A DNA stretch of 64,000 nt from the NCBI RefSeq assembly GCF_019279795.1, contig NC_056743.1, forward strand, positions 932,449,178 to 932,513,177. Direction: 5' to 3'. Source of the stretch: Protopterus annectens (Eukaryota > Chordata > Ceratodontiformes > Protopteridae). The translations under genes were made by a program, and so were the position numbers. A model generated the notes under the pieces. It did not search any database, was not told where the DNA came from, and saw nothing but the letters and a program-made list of their open reading frames with translations. Of this stretch, positions 45,180 through 56,523 are shown one piece after another (within the stretch, counting starts at the first letter, position 1; each line of letters starts with the position of its first letter).

Positions 45180-45981
45180 GTGAGTATTTCCCCTCATGTC
45201 ACTGTTTTGTGATTGCCATGTTCATGACTTTAAGAAGTTGCTGTTGACACCATCCAGCAGGGTAGTCACACCTCATTATTGTGTGTTCTGTTTTTGATGA
45301 TGTAATATTGCAGTGCATACATACTAGTCATATAGAATGTGGTTCAGAATTGCCACACTGCTTGCAGTCATCACTGTAAATAGCAAGAGTAATTTAAATG
45401 TTGTGTCTTGTAAGTCAAATATCCTTTGTAAAGCCTGCCTTCTCAAACTTTTTTTGTACAGGAATAATATCACCTTCAGGAATTACAATTTTTTTTCTTT
45501 CGTGAGCCCTTCTGAGTTTCTTTCTGGCCACTGCCTCCATACCGCTCATTTGGAGTTCTGGGTGACTTCCTGGTCTGCATTTGGCTCCCCCTGCATGTGT
45601 TTCCAGTTTAGGTTGTCTGAATTTGGCTTTTGGTTAATGGGTGCAGCTCCCTTACTGTGTCTGCCTGTTGTTATATACAATCAGTGGCAAGGATCAGGGT
45701 GGCAGAAAGACCAGATCCTACATCACTTAAATGCCATTAGGCAGCCAGGAGGATTTTTTTTATCTCCTTCTGTTCTATGAAGTTTCACAGGGATATGTCT
45801 GCTTCACCTACTCTTCTTCCAGGTGTCTGGTTCATTCTGGTCAGAACCTTCACTGTCCCTTGCGATAGGAAGATGTGCCTGTAGGTAGGATTTTGTGATC
45901 TCTACCCACCAGTACTTAATAGCAAACAGCCATAGTGCATTACTGAATCTGGGTAACCCAACAGCACAGACAAACACCTTG
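45180..45981 (+). other. TIMELESS intron, 5' part
   Basis: Begins with the donor GTGAGT. A 147-codon open frame at 45337-45780 starts at a non-ATG codon and has no recognisable domain; I treat it as chance. Ends at the G before DIRS element D. Confidence 0.7.
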
Positions 45982-46164
45982 ATGTTCTTCGTGTTTCACT
46001 GTTGCAGTCATCACACTTGGGTTATCTGCCTGCAGGTAGCCCTCAGTTGACCCAAATACTAGAGTCTTGGGATTTCTGCGTCGGATGCTGTTGCCTCTTC
46101 CATGACGTCAGGATGTCAGGGGTATAAAACATTCAGCCGATGCCATTACATCAGCTTTTCTTGA
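45982..46164 (+). repeat. Left terminal inverted repeat of D, with promoter
   Basis: 45995-46164 pairs with 51324-51485. It has TGACGTCA at 46103-46110 and TATAAAA at 46123-46129, exactly 20 bp apart. The position downstream of a host exon and in sense orientation means it could in principle start transcripts inside the gene (inference). Confidence 0.85.
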
Positions 46165-46298
46165 TGCGTGGGAGCCCGAAGCAGAAGCAGTTCGCAAGTA
46201 CCGGTCGGCCGCTACCTGAAATTTTTGTTGTTCGAGTTTCAAACCTGAAGTCTTCTAAAGCGAATTACCCTGTTGGAGATCCTTTTTTCTTGCTCTAA

Positions 46299-48094
46299 AT
46301 GTCAGAAAAAGTTAACAATTGTCTTCCTTGTGGAAAGCAAGTACCTCACACAGATTTTCACTCTTACTGCATCACCTGTTTAGGCCCAGACCACGACATT
46401 CCTCGCTATAGGTTTTGTACCCTGTTTAATGCCTGAACTATTTGTCTTCAGGCTATCTTTGCCGCTAAATTCTTTCACTCCCCATATTCTGAAATGGCTT
46501 CGACAAGCCATCCGACTACCAATCTTCTGAAAAAATGTAAGGATAAAGACAGTGACACACCGCATAGGCCGATACTCAGTTAAGCGCCTTCACAGCCCCT
46601 GATACCCGCTTCTACAGATTCGCAGGCCTCTGCTGAAACCCATTCGGAGTCCGGTATGCCGCAAGATGATTCTTCGACTATGGAACCTGTGGATGTCTCT
46701 ACCTTGGATGGGTCCCGAGCCGCTGTGCAGGCACCGGCTTCTGAGGGTGTTTTCCGACTTTCCGATGTCCGTATTAAACCAACATCTTCGTTTTTGACTA
46801 AAACTACCGAGTTTCTCAGGCCCAGAGTTCTCACTACGCCTAGAAAACCGACAACTAAAGTGCATGCTCAAGCTTCCATGCCACATAAAGAAATGCTTAG
46901 AATGGCTGAAGACCTTATAACTTTAATTAGGGGAAGCCAGCCTTCCCCCTCTATAAGACAAAGGATTGATTTTTCCTTCTGATTCTACAGACCGTGAGTC
47001 CTATGGCTGTGATCCCTCTGATAATCAGGACATTCCCTTATCTACCTATGAGGATTCAGATGCAGAGGATTCCATTCCCTCTGCCTCCCCTCCAGAGGAC
47101 TTTTCTTTTGGTGAAACCTTGCATACTTTAAGAGAGCATTTCCACTGGGAATGCCAAGACTATCCACAGTCCAAAAAGAGACTCAGAGAAGTTTTAGACT
47201 TGCCTCAGCACAGGCCTCTAGCTATACTCCCTGTCCTGGATATTGTAGATGATGTCTTCATGGAATCCAGTCTTACTCCTGATACTTTACCACCAGCTCC
47301 TAGAAAGCCTGACAGGTACTACAGAGTACCTGACTCACACAAATTTATTTTTAAGAATCCCACTGCGGATCCAGAGACCTTTTCCCAGGGACCTAAAGGT
47401 ATTAAGGCTACTACAGCCAAAAACCTTACCTCTTTGGACAGGGATTCTAGAGCTTTAGATAGATGGGGCAAGAAGGTATATACCTCTGCAACTCTTGCCA
47501 TAAGGGCTTTAAATTGCCAGTTTCACATGTTGAAGTACCAGCAGCATATTATGGAACTAATTAAACAGAAAATGTTGTTACTTCCAGATTGTGCAGAAAA
47601 TAAAGATTCACAAGAGTTAAGGCATTCTACAAACCAAGTTAGTAAACATACTTTGCAGTGTGGCTTTCATGCCTTAGAAGCATCTTGCAGGGCTGCTGCA
47701 CGCGGTCTGTACTGAGAAGGCATGCTTGGCTGAAGGAACAAATCTTGCCAGACCATGTCAAAGCAAAATTACTAGATGCTAGATGCTCCATTAAACCAGG
47801 AACGTTTGTTTGGCACAAAAGCATAAAAAGTTCTTAAAAAGATGGAGGAAAAAGCTAAATCTATGCAAACTGTTAAAGATTTCTTACAGGTACAGCCACC
47901 TGGATTCGGTAGACATTGGTCTTCTAAAAACTGGTTCTTTCTAGACCCTCTCAGGCCTTCTCAGTCCAAGCCCAGGGGCAGCAGACCACCAAGACTACAA
48001 TCTCAGGGTATGCAGAGACCTAAGTAATGGGAGTGCTCCCGCCTCAAAAACAGGGAGGGGTAAGCCAACCCCTTATGGAAAAAGTTCACAGTGA
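46299..48094 (+). pseudogene. gag: DIRS D gag (heavily broken)
   Basis: ATG at 46299 with NNCLPCGKQVPHTDFHSYCI, and the Cys/His module still largely visible. Stops and frameshifts follow near 46434, 46580 and 46980. A 249-codon open part (46966-47715) holds YEDSDAEDSIPSASPPEDF, FGETLHTLREHF, RYYRVPDSH and ALNCQFHM. Then there is a frame break, a short duplication near 47770 (two copies of CTAGATG) and a stop at the KA-KVLKK site. Confidence 0.78.
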
Positions 48095-50002
48095 CTCATC
48101 TATCATCTTTTCCAGCCATGACCAAATACTTGCACCTCTAGGAGGAAAACTCACCCTGCATGCAAAAAATGGGATGTCCATTACCCAGGACATTGGGTCC
48201 TAAGCATTGTATCCTAGGGATACCGATTCTATTTCTTCTCAGTGCCAGCCCCAAGCGGGTTGCCAGACCTTCCTTCAAACCAGTGGGCAGAGGCTCAAAA
48301 CCAAGTACTTTCTCTTCTCAGTATCAGGGCTATTCAGCCTGTTCCAATAGAGAAAAGGGGACAGGGTTTTTACTCCAGACTGTTCTTGGTGTCCAGAAAA
48401 GAGAGCTCATGGCGCCCTACCTGGATCTGTCCATTCTCAACACCTCCCTGGTGGTCCCAAAATTAAAAATGCTTACAGTACTACATCTGCTTCCTATGCT
48501 AGCCAACGACTCCTGGCTAGTCACCCTAGACTTAAAAGAAGCTTATCTGCACATCCCCATAATGGAATCTTGCAGGAAAAAATCTACGTTTCAGGGCAGG
48601 ATCTATGCACTATCAGTTCTCTGCACTTCCCTTTGGCTTATCTACTGCACCCAAGGTATTCACAAAGTGCCTGCTTCCAACCATTGCATACTGCAGGCAG
48701 AGAAATATTCAAATTTACCCATACTTTGACGATTGCCTGATTTAGGCGGACAGTCAGGAATTGCTACTTCAGCACCTGGCATTTGTTAAGGGACTTCTAA
48801 CTTCTCTGGGGTACACCATCAATGAAAAGAAATCACATCTGGTGCCCAGCCAACAGATTGTATTCCTGGGAGCAAGATTGAACACAACTTCCCAGATGGC
48901 ATTCCTCAATCCAGAAGAGCAGGTTCATTTGACAAACTACTTCAAACTAATGGCCACCAAGACCCAGCTATCTGCAGAGAAAAATACTGCAAGCCCTAGG
49001 GTTCATGGCCTCGTGCATTCTACTAATTCCATATGCAAGTCTGCATATGAGGAAACTTCAGTGGTACTTAAAAGGTCTCTGGTGTCAACTCTCTCAGGAC
49101 TTGGAAACGCTGATTCCTATCATTCCTTCACTAAGGGCAGAATTCGTTTGGTGGGCAGGGGCTTTCAACCACAACAAGGGACTTACTTTCACTCAACCTC
49201 TCGCCGCCCAAATCCTGACAACAGGCGCATTAGTCTATGCATGGGGGGCTCACATGGCAGGTAAATGCATTCAAGGCAAATGGAGCCCAAGACAAATTCA
49301 CCTGCACATCAATCAAAAAGAAATGTTAACTGTACAGAATGCTCTGACAGCCTTCAAATGCCTTATCCTTCCAGGACAACTCTTGATAAAGACAAACAAC
49401 ACCACAGTTACATGGTACATAAACAAGCAGGGGGGGAACTCATTCCTACCCACTCTGCAGGTTAGCCATGGCCCTGTGGAACACAGCCTTGAGCAACCAA
49501 GTGCACCTGCAAGCTCAATTCCTGCCAGGCAAACAAAATTCACTGGCAGACGACTTAAGCAGAAATCTACTGGACCCACTCGAGTGGAAACTGGAACCCA
49601 ACTCATTCGAACTTCTAATCAACGGGTGGGGACCACCACAGCTGGACCTCTTTGCTTCCCCCCAAAAACAATCAATTGAGCAAATTTTGCACCAGAAGTC
49701 CCCACAGCTAAGCATGGTGAGTGGATGCCCTATCCTTTACACAGGAAAACCTCTCAATTTATGCCTTTCCCCCTCTGCCCCTCCTTTCAAAAGTACTACT
49801 CAAGATCAAGCAGGACAGACCAAGGACAATCCTTATTGCACCAGACTGGCCACGCCAGCACTGGTACCCACTCCTACGCATTCTGACAGCAGTGCCACCC
49901 TGGCACCTACATCAGACCCTCTCCCTTTTGTCCCAGGAGGAGAGACAGATTTTGCATCCTCAGCTGCAAACTATGAACCTTGCAGCCTGGCTTATTCCCT
50001 GA
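48092..50002 (+). pseudogene. pol: DIRS D reverse transcriptase/RNase H (inactive)
   Basis: RT palm VTLDLKEAYLHIPI near 48520. The catalytic YLDD is changed to YFDD (near 48722), followed by a stop. RNase H has lost two catalytic Asp: TTDASD is now TTGALV (near 49224) and TDNTT is TNNTT (near 49395). The methyltransferase-position domain reads LDLFASPQ. The gene ends MNLAAWLIP at 50002. Several frame changes between. Confidence 0.8.
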
Positions 50003-51039
50003 ACACACCACCAGCAGCCCTCAGCAAACATGTGCTGGACATTACCCTTGAGGCCAGAAGGCCTAGTACTAGGAAATCCTATTCAGAAAAATGGAAAAGA
50101 AACTGTTCTTGGAGCCAGTCTCTAGGAAAGGACACTGCCGTCCCCTCCTTACCTCTAATTCTAGATTACCTAGCAGAGCTGCTCCACAAAGGCCCTTCCT
50201 TCTCATCAATTAAGATTCAGGCCTCGGCCTTCTCAGCTCTTTACAATACGGAGCCACCTGTCTTTTCTCACCCTGTGATCCAACAGTTCCTGAGAGGAGC
50301 TAACTATTTAAGACCCCTGAGGAGAGCTCCCACCCCTGCCTGGGACCTTAACTTTGTACTAGAGAAGCTCCCACTTCCCCCTTTTAACCCTGCTGCTACA
50401 GCAGAGTTAAAATTCCTCTCTTGGAAAACAGCTTTACTTCTAGCCATCACTTCAACAAGAAGAGTGTCTGAGCTACAGGCATTAATGGCTGTGGAACCCT
50501 TCCTTATTTTCCAGGTTGACAGGGTCTCCATCAGGACTAACCCATCATTTGTGCCCAAGGTGGTATCCAGTGGGGCTTAAAACCAATCCATCCATTTACC
50601 AACCTTTTTCCCTAATCCTTAGAATAAAGGGGAGAGGATCCTGCACTCTTTGGACGTGCACAGACAGCTCAAGTTCTACAGTGGCAGGACTAAGCCTTTC
50701 AGAAAATCTGACCAGCTGCTAGTCAGCTTTGCTACAGGGGCAGAGGGCAAGGCCATTTCAAAGCAAACCATTTCCAAATGGATAGCACTCTGCATCTATT
50801 TCTGCCACGAACACCATGGAAACCCTACTCCGCAGGGGATCGAAACTCATTCCACTACGGCTACCTCAACTTCTACAGCATTTCTCAGGGGAGTCCCTAC
50901 CAGGGACATCCTGGAAGTTGCAACCTGGAGTTCTGTGCACACCTTCACCAAGCAGTACCACTTACCAGACTTTTGTAAATCCAGAGCTGGATTTGACTCA
51001 GCAGTCTTACAAGGCCTGCTAGCCAGCCCTAATTCTTGA
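49900..51039 (+). pseudogene. DIRS D tyrosine recombinase (inactive)
   Basis: The start ATG used by A-C is CTG here (49900). The frame runs to a stop at 50578-50580, just after KVVSSGA, and resumes after a further stop near 50621. The Arg of TSTRRVSE is kept, but the HxxR box is HSTT instead of HSTR, and the nucleophile region is KQYHLPDF. Loss of the HxxR Arg alone should abolish activity. Confidence 0.82.
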
Positions 51040-51071
51040 CTTATCTCCACCTTTCCTCAGCTTTGGGAATC

Positions 51072-51172
51072 AACTCAATTGTGATGACTTCAACAGTGAA
51101 ACATGAAGAACATAGTACAGTTGTGTACACTTACCATAAATGTAGATGTTCGAGTGTATTCACTGTTGCAGT
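51072..51172. repeat. Internal complementary region of D
   Basis: 51072-51113 is the reverse complement of D's first bases (several point changes). 51114-51172 is the reverse complement of its right end, with the GTGTACACTTACC arrangement specific to the B/D type. Confidence 0.85.
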
Positions 51173-51323
51173 CCTGGTTACCCTCCCTCCAGCCCCCTGA
51201 CTATTGTAGACTTTCTACCTGTCCTCTTTTTGGCCATATCTCATGGCCATGGTATTTACTTTTTACTGGAGGTGCTCCACACCATGTACTTGCTTCCTAT
51301 TTTGGGGGCTCCTGACATCTGAG

Positions 51324-51530
51324 GCAAGAAAAACTGATGTAATGGCGTTGACTACATGTTTTATACCCCTGACGTCATGGAAGAGGTGACAGCATCCGAT
51401 GCAGAAATCCCAAGACTCTGGTATTCGGGCCAACTGAAGGCTACCTGCAGGCAGATAACTCAAGTATGATGACTGCAACAGTGAATACACTCGAAAATCT
51501 ACATTTATGGTAAGTGTACACAACTGTACT
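51324..51530 (-). repeat. Right terminal inverted repeat of D
   Basis: Pairs with the left arm up to 51485; the tip carries GTACA-CAAC-TGTAC at 51516-51529. The arm lacks a few bases around the CRE region compared with the left arm. Confidence 0.84.
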
Positions 51531-52775
51531 TTTTTGCACTAGGATGGACAGAATTTGGTAACTGACATGGTGAATTTAATTTGAAATAGCAAATATTAAG
51601 TTTGTCCATCACCTAACTTGATAAAAGGTTTTTTGCAGGTAATATACTGCAGGACACAAATTTTATTACGAGCACAGATTGTATTGGAAATGGAGTTTGA
51701 TCAAAGGGTGGGTACATTTCCATGTACAGAAACAGTCTGCAAAGATTAAAAAAATGCATTGCTTGCACTAATTATTTTAATAGAGAAATGAAATTTGTTA
51801 ACTTTGAGTGATGATACTTAAACAGCTTCGGTTACTTTGGTAGTAGAATGCCAAATTAGGATCTGAGTTTCCTTGAAAGTTTCAGCAGTTTGTAAAATGT
51901 CTTTTTTGTTGAGCTTTTCTCACCTGATTGTAGTACATGGATGCTGGAGAAAAAGTAGGCACTACAGGCATCACTTCTCATGCCACTACCATGTGTGTGT
52001 ACACGCACACACATGAGAATGAGCTTTGTTTGGCTAGAGTGTTTTCATGGCTGCATATTGCAACTGCATCCTTTAATTATCTGTTTATATGTTATTGGTG
52101 TTTAAGTTCCCCACTGAACAAATCTGTTTTTTATCCTACTTAGATTTAAGATAGTTTAACAAATTTAGAAACTATGTATTCCTTTCTAAGAATGAAAGTG
52201 TAATATCTATAGGACTGTCTTGTTATGCAGTGTTAGCTAAACTCATTTTCAACAGTGCTTCCTGTAATGAATGGAGTTTTCGGGCTGCAAGCAGTGCTGC
52301 TAGTGCAACTTCAGGATGATAGGAACAGAATGTACATTTGTTGTATCACTATCACAGGAACATCAGAACTCCTGTTCAGATTTTAACTCTGATTGCCACT
52401 CCAGAGCTGGAGTCAAATTTGGGTGTCTTTTGGGAACAACTTTGCCTCATTTCATTATCGGAATACTGCCAGTGGCTTAATAGGCGGCACACTCACATTT
52501 AGTAAAGGAACAGGAGAATGTGTGTTTAGGATTCTTATTCCAGTGCTGACACTCCGTATTGGCTCAGCATATACTACAAGTAGTTTTTTTTTTCTTACTT
52601 AAAGGAAAGGTACTCTGTTAACTGTTGCAGTTACTTTTTGTGTAATGTTTGCATAAAATACAGTAGTGTAAAAGTCTGTTAATGTAGCTTATTCCACTTT
52701 ATAACCAGTCACCCAAGTGATTGCTAATTCAGGAATATGTGTGTTATAGAATTTATTGTTTTGTTTTCTGTTTAG
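51531..52775 (+). other. TIMELESS intron, 3' part
   Basis: Non-coding; ends in the T-rich acceptor TTTTCTGTTTAG before 52776. A CACACA/GTGTGT stretch lies near 51990-52015. No element was recognised. Confidence 0.6.
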
Positions 52776-52927
52776 GAGATGGTGGGTTTGGCTAAATACA
52801 TCCTGAACAAATTCTTCACTCTTGCGGCAACAAACCACAAAGCCTTTGTGGAGCTGTTATTCTGGAAGAACACTAATACTATTCGGGAAATGTTTGAAGG
52901 CTATCAGAAGCCGATCGATGGAGAGGG
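52776..52927 (+). CDS. TIMELESS: TIMELESS, internal coding exon
   Basis: 152 bases, acceptor TTTAG|GAG in phase 0 and donor GG|GTAAGT in phase 2. Encodes [18 protein letters not shown].. then [23 protein letters not shown], directly continuing the previous exon as in vertebrate TIMELESS. No lesion. The next exon lies beyond the window or beyond the elements that follow. Confidence 0.93.
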
Positions 52928-53704
52928 GTAAGTAAATAATTATACATTGCCAAAAGACAAACTGATAAAAACAAGTATCACAAGAATGGGTCAGTGCGAA
53001 CTACTAATCACAAAAATATGACCTTAAAAAGAGTTTAAATTTGTACCCTGTGGTAAGATAGGAGGGGGAGACGTTCTTACTGAACTTTGACTTTTTACGA
53101 GAAAGTTAAATTCACAACTGTTATTCATAAATAAGGATAATGGGTACAGCACTAGACATAGTGGGGTTAACATGCAAAAGAAAAGCTGTTTTAATCTCCC
53201 CTCCATCCTCTTTTTCAGTTTTTGAGAAGTCTTGTATGGAGGACATTCATAGGATTCTCAATCGTAGAAATAGGAGATTTATAATATGTCCAAAGAAGAA
53301 AGAAAATTGCTTTGAGAACAACCAAAAAATCAGAGATATGAAATCTGATAAAGGTGGGGGTGATAAAGGTGGGGGTGTAGTTTTGTTTGATAAAATGGAG
53401 TAGAACAACCACCTTCTTGAGATTTTTATATGATACTTACAAATACCAGTTGACATCTAAAAACAAAGTTTTTCTAATGCATAGAAAAATACAGTTATTA
53501 CAGGGAGTGATTAATGAAAATCTGTTTGAATTTTTGAAATCTGAACACCCTACAATCCCTTTGGCTTTTGGAGTCCCAAAGGTCCATAAGGACATCCAAC
53601 ACCCTCCCTTCAGGGTTATTATAGCTGCCCATAATAGCCCTATATATTCACTGGGTGTATTTGTGGACAGGTTGCTTAAGGACATCATAAGACCTATCGA
53701 CTAG

Positions 53705-54175
53705 TTGTTAAAAGACTATTGGGACTTTTTAATGAAAATCAAAGCCAATTGGTACAGTGAGATGTGTATTTTTTCTACCATAGATATTAAAGATTTATTC
53801 ACATCTATACACCATCATGACAGACTGAATTTGTTTCATGAAGCTTTAAGGGAATTAACCCCACTAAGTGACACTATGGTGAATTTTTTGATGGCTACTA
53901 TGGAACATATTCTAAACAATAACTACTTCACGTTTGAAGGGGAATTTTTTAAACAAACTAAAGGGGAAGCAGTGGGTGCGAGTTGCACACCCATGTGCAC
54001 AAATTTGGTCCTGTACACATGGGTGAAGAGGTTTGTTTTTAATTCAGAATTTTCTAAGGATTGCTTGACCTACTTTAGATACCTAGACGATATCGTTATT
54101 TTATGGAAATCCCCATGCAAAATTGACATATTTTTGGATTACCTGAATAACAGTGGAATTTTCATAGGTTCATAG
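53705..54175 (+). pseudogene. Penelope-like reverse transcriptase core fragment
   Basis: Open segment with palm motif A Asp (STIDIKDLF), the NNNYFTFEGEFF block, GEAVGASCTP and the catalytic YLDD. It is cut after LNNSG by the 54157 insertion, which supplies the last codons and the stop. Upstream sequence is in another frame after a TAG at 53702. Confidence 0.8.
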
Positions 54176-54835
54176 GTGTGTACTAGGCTAATGGCCCAGG
54201 AGCCTTTACAAGAATAGCCCATAGGATTACCCTGGCATCGTGCCACCCGACCTTAGTTCCCAGTCCCTCTGTCGGGTATAGCCACTGGAGTGATTCCTGG
54301 GGTGAGTTTTCTATTTCCCATCCACTCATCAAGATTTCTGTTGAAGACGGCCAGTGAGGTGCTCTGCTTGACATGCATGGGAAGTCTGTTCCATAGCATG
54401 GGCAGTTTCTGGGTTATGAACCTGTCCCTCCAGCATGTTTTGTTGATTGTGGTAATAAGGTTGAGGTCACTGGAGTGTGTGGTGCAGAGGGATTGGGATT
54501 TCTTTAGATGTAGCATTTCTAACAGAGCTGGGTCAGACATGGCTTTGTAAATCAAGCAGAGATCTCCTCTAAGTAGGCGATATGAGACAGAGAATAGTTG
54601 GAGTCTTTTGAGTCTGTCGATATAGGACAAATGTTTAAGGCCTAGGATCCTCTTTGTGAGGTACTTTTGCGGCCTCTCCAGTTGTTGCAGGTGTTTAGTG
54701 AGGTACATGCAAAATGGGGCATTGTACTCGATGATTGGCCTAATGAGGGAAGAGTAGAGGGAGACAATTACCTCTTTCTTCCAGGATGCAAAACCCTTAG
54801 TAATGAGATTTGCCACATAGAAGGACTTTCTGACC
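54157..54835 (-). mobile_element. L2/CR1-like LINE 3' fragment, minus strand, in the Penelope-like element
   Basis: 679 bp flanked by ACAGTGG at 54150-54156 and 54836-54842 (7-bp duplication). The minus-strand open frame 54253-54837 encodes the C-terminal RT region (VRKSFYVANLITKGFAS, SLIRPIIEYNAPF, GLKHLSYIDRLKRLQL, LWNRLPMHVK), almost free of stops and so younger than the 36585-38974 copy of the same family. The 3' tail contains two tandem CCTATGAA octamers. Confidence 0.88.
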
Positions 54836-55797
54836 ACAGTGGCAAACAGGAGTTGAATCTGAATCTTGTATTGATTACCTAGATGTAACTTTATGTAAAG
54901 ATAAACCTAACAATAAGTTTTGTTCAAAAATTTTTAGAAAAGTGACTTTCTCTAATACTTGCCTAGACTACCACAGCAATCATCTGGGACATGTTAAGAA
55001 AAATATTTTTAAAGGACAATTGCCCCGAGCAGCTAGAATATGCTCGGAATTGGATAGTTTCTTAACTGAAGTTAACACCATTACAGACATGTTCATGGAA
55101 AGAGGTTATCCCCATGGCTACCTAACAAAAATAGCACAGGAAGTTACATTAGGATGGGGTAACGGATAAAAACCTCTTTTAGACACCAATAGTGGTTTGA
55201 TTCCTAACAGAATGGCGACAGATGGAACTTCCTATTTTCAAAACAGTATGGTGCTACCTTTTGGTATGGGTAGTCAGGAAGTGAAAATATAGTAATAAAA
55301 AATTGGACCATTTTTAAGAACAACTCAGATATACTCAAAACTATAGTGCAACCCCTTGCTTTGTTTATAAAACAGGAAGAACTTTAAAATGGCTATTTGA
55401 ACATGAAATAATGTATCACCAAATACCTGGAAGAGGAACAACAAAGTGTGGTGCATGCAGACAGTGTCCCTATATTTTGGAAGATCAGATCATTAACTTG
55501 GAAACATGTACCCTTTAAAATTCTGCTTAAAAAGGATAATTGTGGTACTAAGTGCATTATTTATATCACTATGTGTGTCACTTGTGGTAGTTTCTATGTA
55601 GGGAAAACTGAGCAAAATCTACAAACACAATCAAGCATGTAAAAGTATGAGTAGATTCAAATTTGGAATTTTGGATATGATACCCATTAACATAAGAAGA
55701 AGATGGTGGGAATTAGGTTTGGAGATTAGAGAAATACAGTGGCAATTGAGGTTAAACGCCATGGTATTCCCTGGTTTGAATGACAGTTGTACTATCG

Positions 55798-55981
55798 ATG
55801 TTCTTCGTGTTTCACTGTTGCAGTCATTACATTTGGGTAATCCTGCTGGCAGGTTGCCCTCAGCCGGCCTGAATTCCAAAGTCTTGGGTCCTGTGTCGGC
55901 TGCTGTCGTTCCTTCCCTGACGTCAGGTCATCAGGGGTATAAAAGAAGCAGTCAACACCATTTTCTTCAGTCTTTCTTGCC
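55798..55981 (+). repeat. Left terminal inverted repeat of E, with promoter
   Basis: Assigned by alignment with the left arms of A-D; its partner is beyond the window. TGACGTCA at 55918-55925 and TATAAAAG at 55938-55945, 20 bp apart, the best-formed promoter pair in the window. Confidence 0.8.
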
Positions 55982-56118
55982 GCGCGGTGCCCGAAGCAGA
56001 AGCAGTTCGCAAGTGCCGATCGGCCATCTCCTGAGATTTTCGTGTTCGAATTTCAGATCCGAAGTCTTCAATAAAGCTAAGTACCCCATTGGGGAAACTT
56101 TTTTCTTGCTCCAGACCG

Positions 56119-56218
56119 ATGTCAGAAAAAGTAAATAATTGTATTTCTTGTGGAAAGCAAATACCTCATAAGGACTTTCATTCTTACTGTATTCCTTGCC
56201 TAGGCCCTGATCACAACG
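56119..56218 (+). pseudogene. gag: DIRS E gag, 5' part
   Basis: ATG at 56119; encodes MSEKVNNCISCGKQIPHKDF, then HSYCIPCLGPDHN, the Cys/His module up to its second His. Interrupted by F directly after the AACG; the join to 61684 restores HNVSGCLFCAR in frame. Confidence 0.88.
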
Positions 56219-56389
56219 ATGTTCTTCATCTCACATTGCTGCAGTCCTTACATATGGGTAGTCCGCTGTCCTCGGTCGGCCCGAATACCAAAGTATTAGG
56301 CTGACGTCGGTCAAGGCGCTTAAAACTGACATCAGGACGTCAGGGTACAAAAGCGCATGACCGACGTCATTTCCTCAGTCTTTTTTGCC
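56219..56389 (+). repeat. Left terminal inverted repeat of F, with promoter
   Basis: 56232-56389 pairs with 61482-61640. TGACATCA at 56327-56334 and TACAAAAG at 56346-56353; this is the only copy with a 19-bp spacing and, like C, it lacks a canonical TATAAA. Confidence 0.84.
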
Positions 56390-56523
56390 GCATGGTCCGA
56401 TGCAGAAGCAGCGTTGCAAGTGCCGTTCGGCGTTCTGAAATTTTCAATTCGAGTTTCAGACCGAATCCAAGTTGGCTAAGTACCCGTTAGAATATTTGGT
56501 TTTCTTGCCTCAGTGTTTTACGG

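Larger units (their letters stand above)
45982..51530 (+). mobile_element. DIRS-type retrotransposon, copy D, in a TIMELESS intron
   Basis: 5549 bp, from ATGTTCTTCG at 45982 to CTGTACT at 51530, flanked by ..CACCTTG and TTTTTGCACT with no duplication. Same strand as the host gene. It is B-like by its GTAAGTGTACACAAC right end. It is the most decayed of the both-ended copies: stops and frameshifts in all genes, and altered catalytic residues in RNase H and recombinase. It makes up 5.5 kb of a 7.6-kb intron. Confidence 0.92.
53215..55797 (+). mobile_element. Penelope-like retroelement with GIY-YIG domain (eroded, interrupted)
   Basis: Lies in the TIMELESS intron after 52927. RT blocks in order: SDKGGGVVLFDK (53347, with a 15-bp duplication that repeats DKGGG), LAFGVPKVHKD (53565), STIDIKDLFTSI (53776), GEAVGASCTPMCTNL (53968), RYLDDIVILW (54078). 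After the L2/CR1-like insertion: ESCIDYLDVTL, FRKVTFSN, ARICSELDSFL. Then a Cys-rich linker (CGACRQCPYI, frame-shifted) and the GIY-YIG endonuclease start CIIYITMCVTCGSFYVGKT (55555-55610). Ends near GLNDS, where DIRS E begins. Several stops; not active. Confidence 0.8.

Noticed and set aside
45337..45780. 147-codon open frame in a TIMELESS intron
   Set aside because: Does not begin with ATG, has no recognisable domain and is flanked by good splice sites of the surrounding exons.
55798..56240. A short tandem pair of DIRS left ends (E and F) as a solo duplication
   Set aside because: The second start is a full element with its own genes and right end; the E gag resumes after it.
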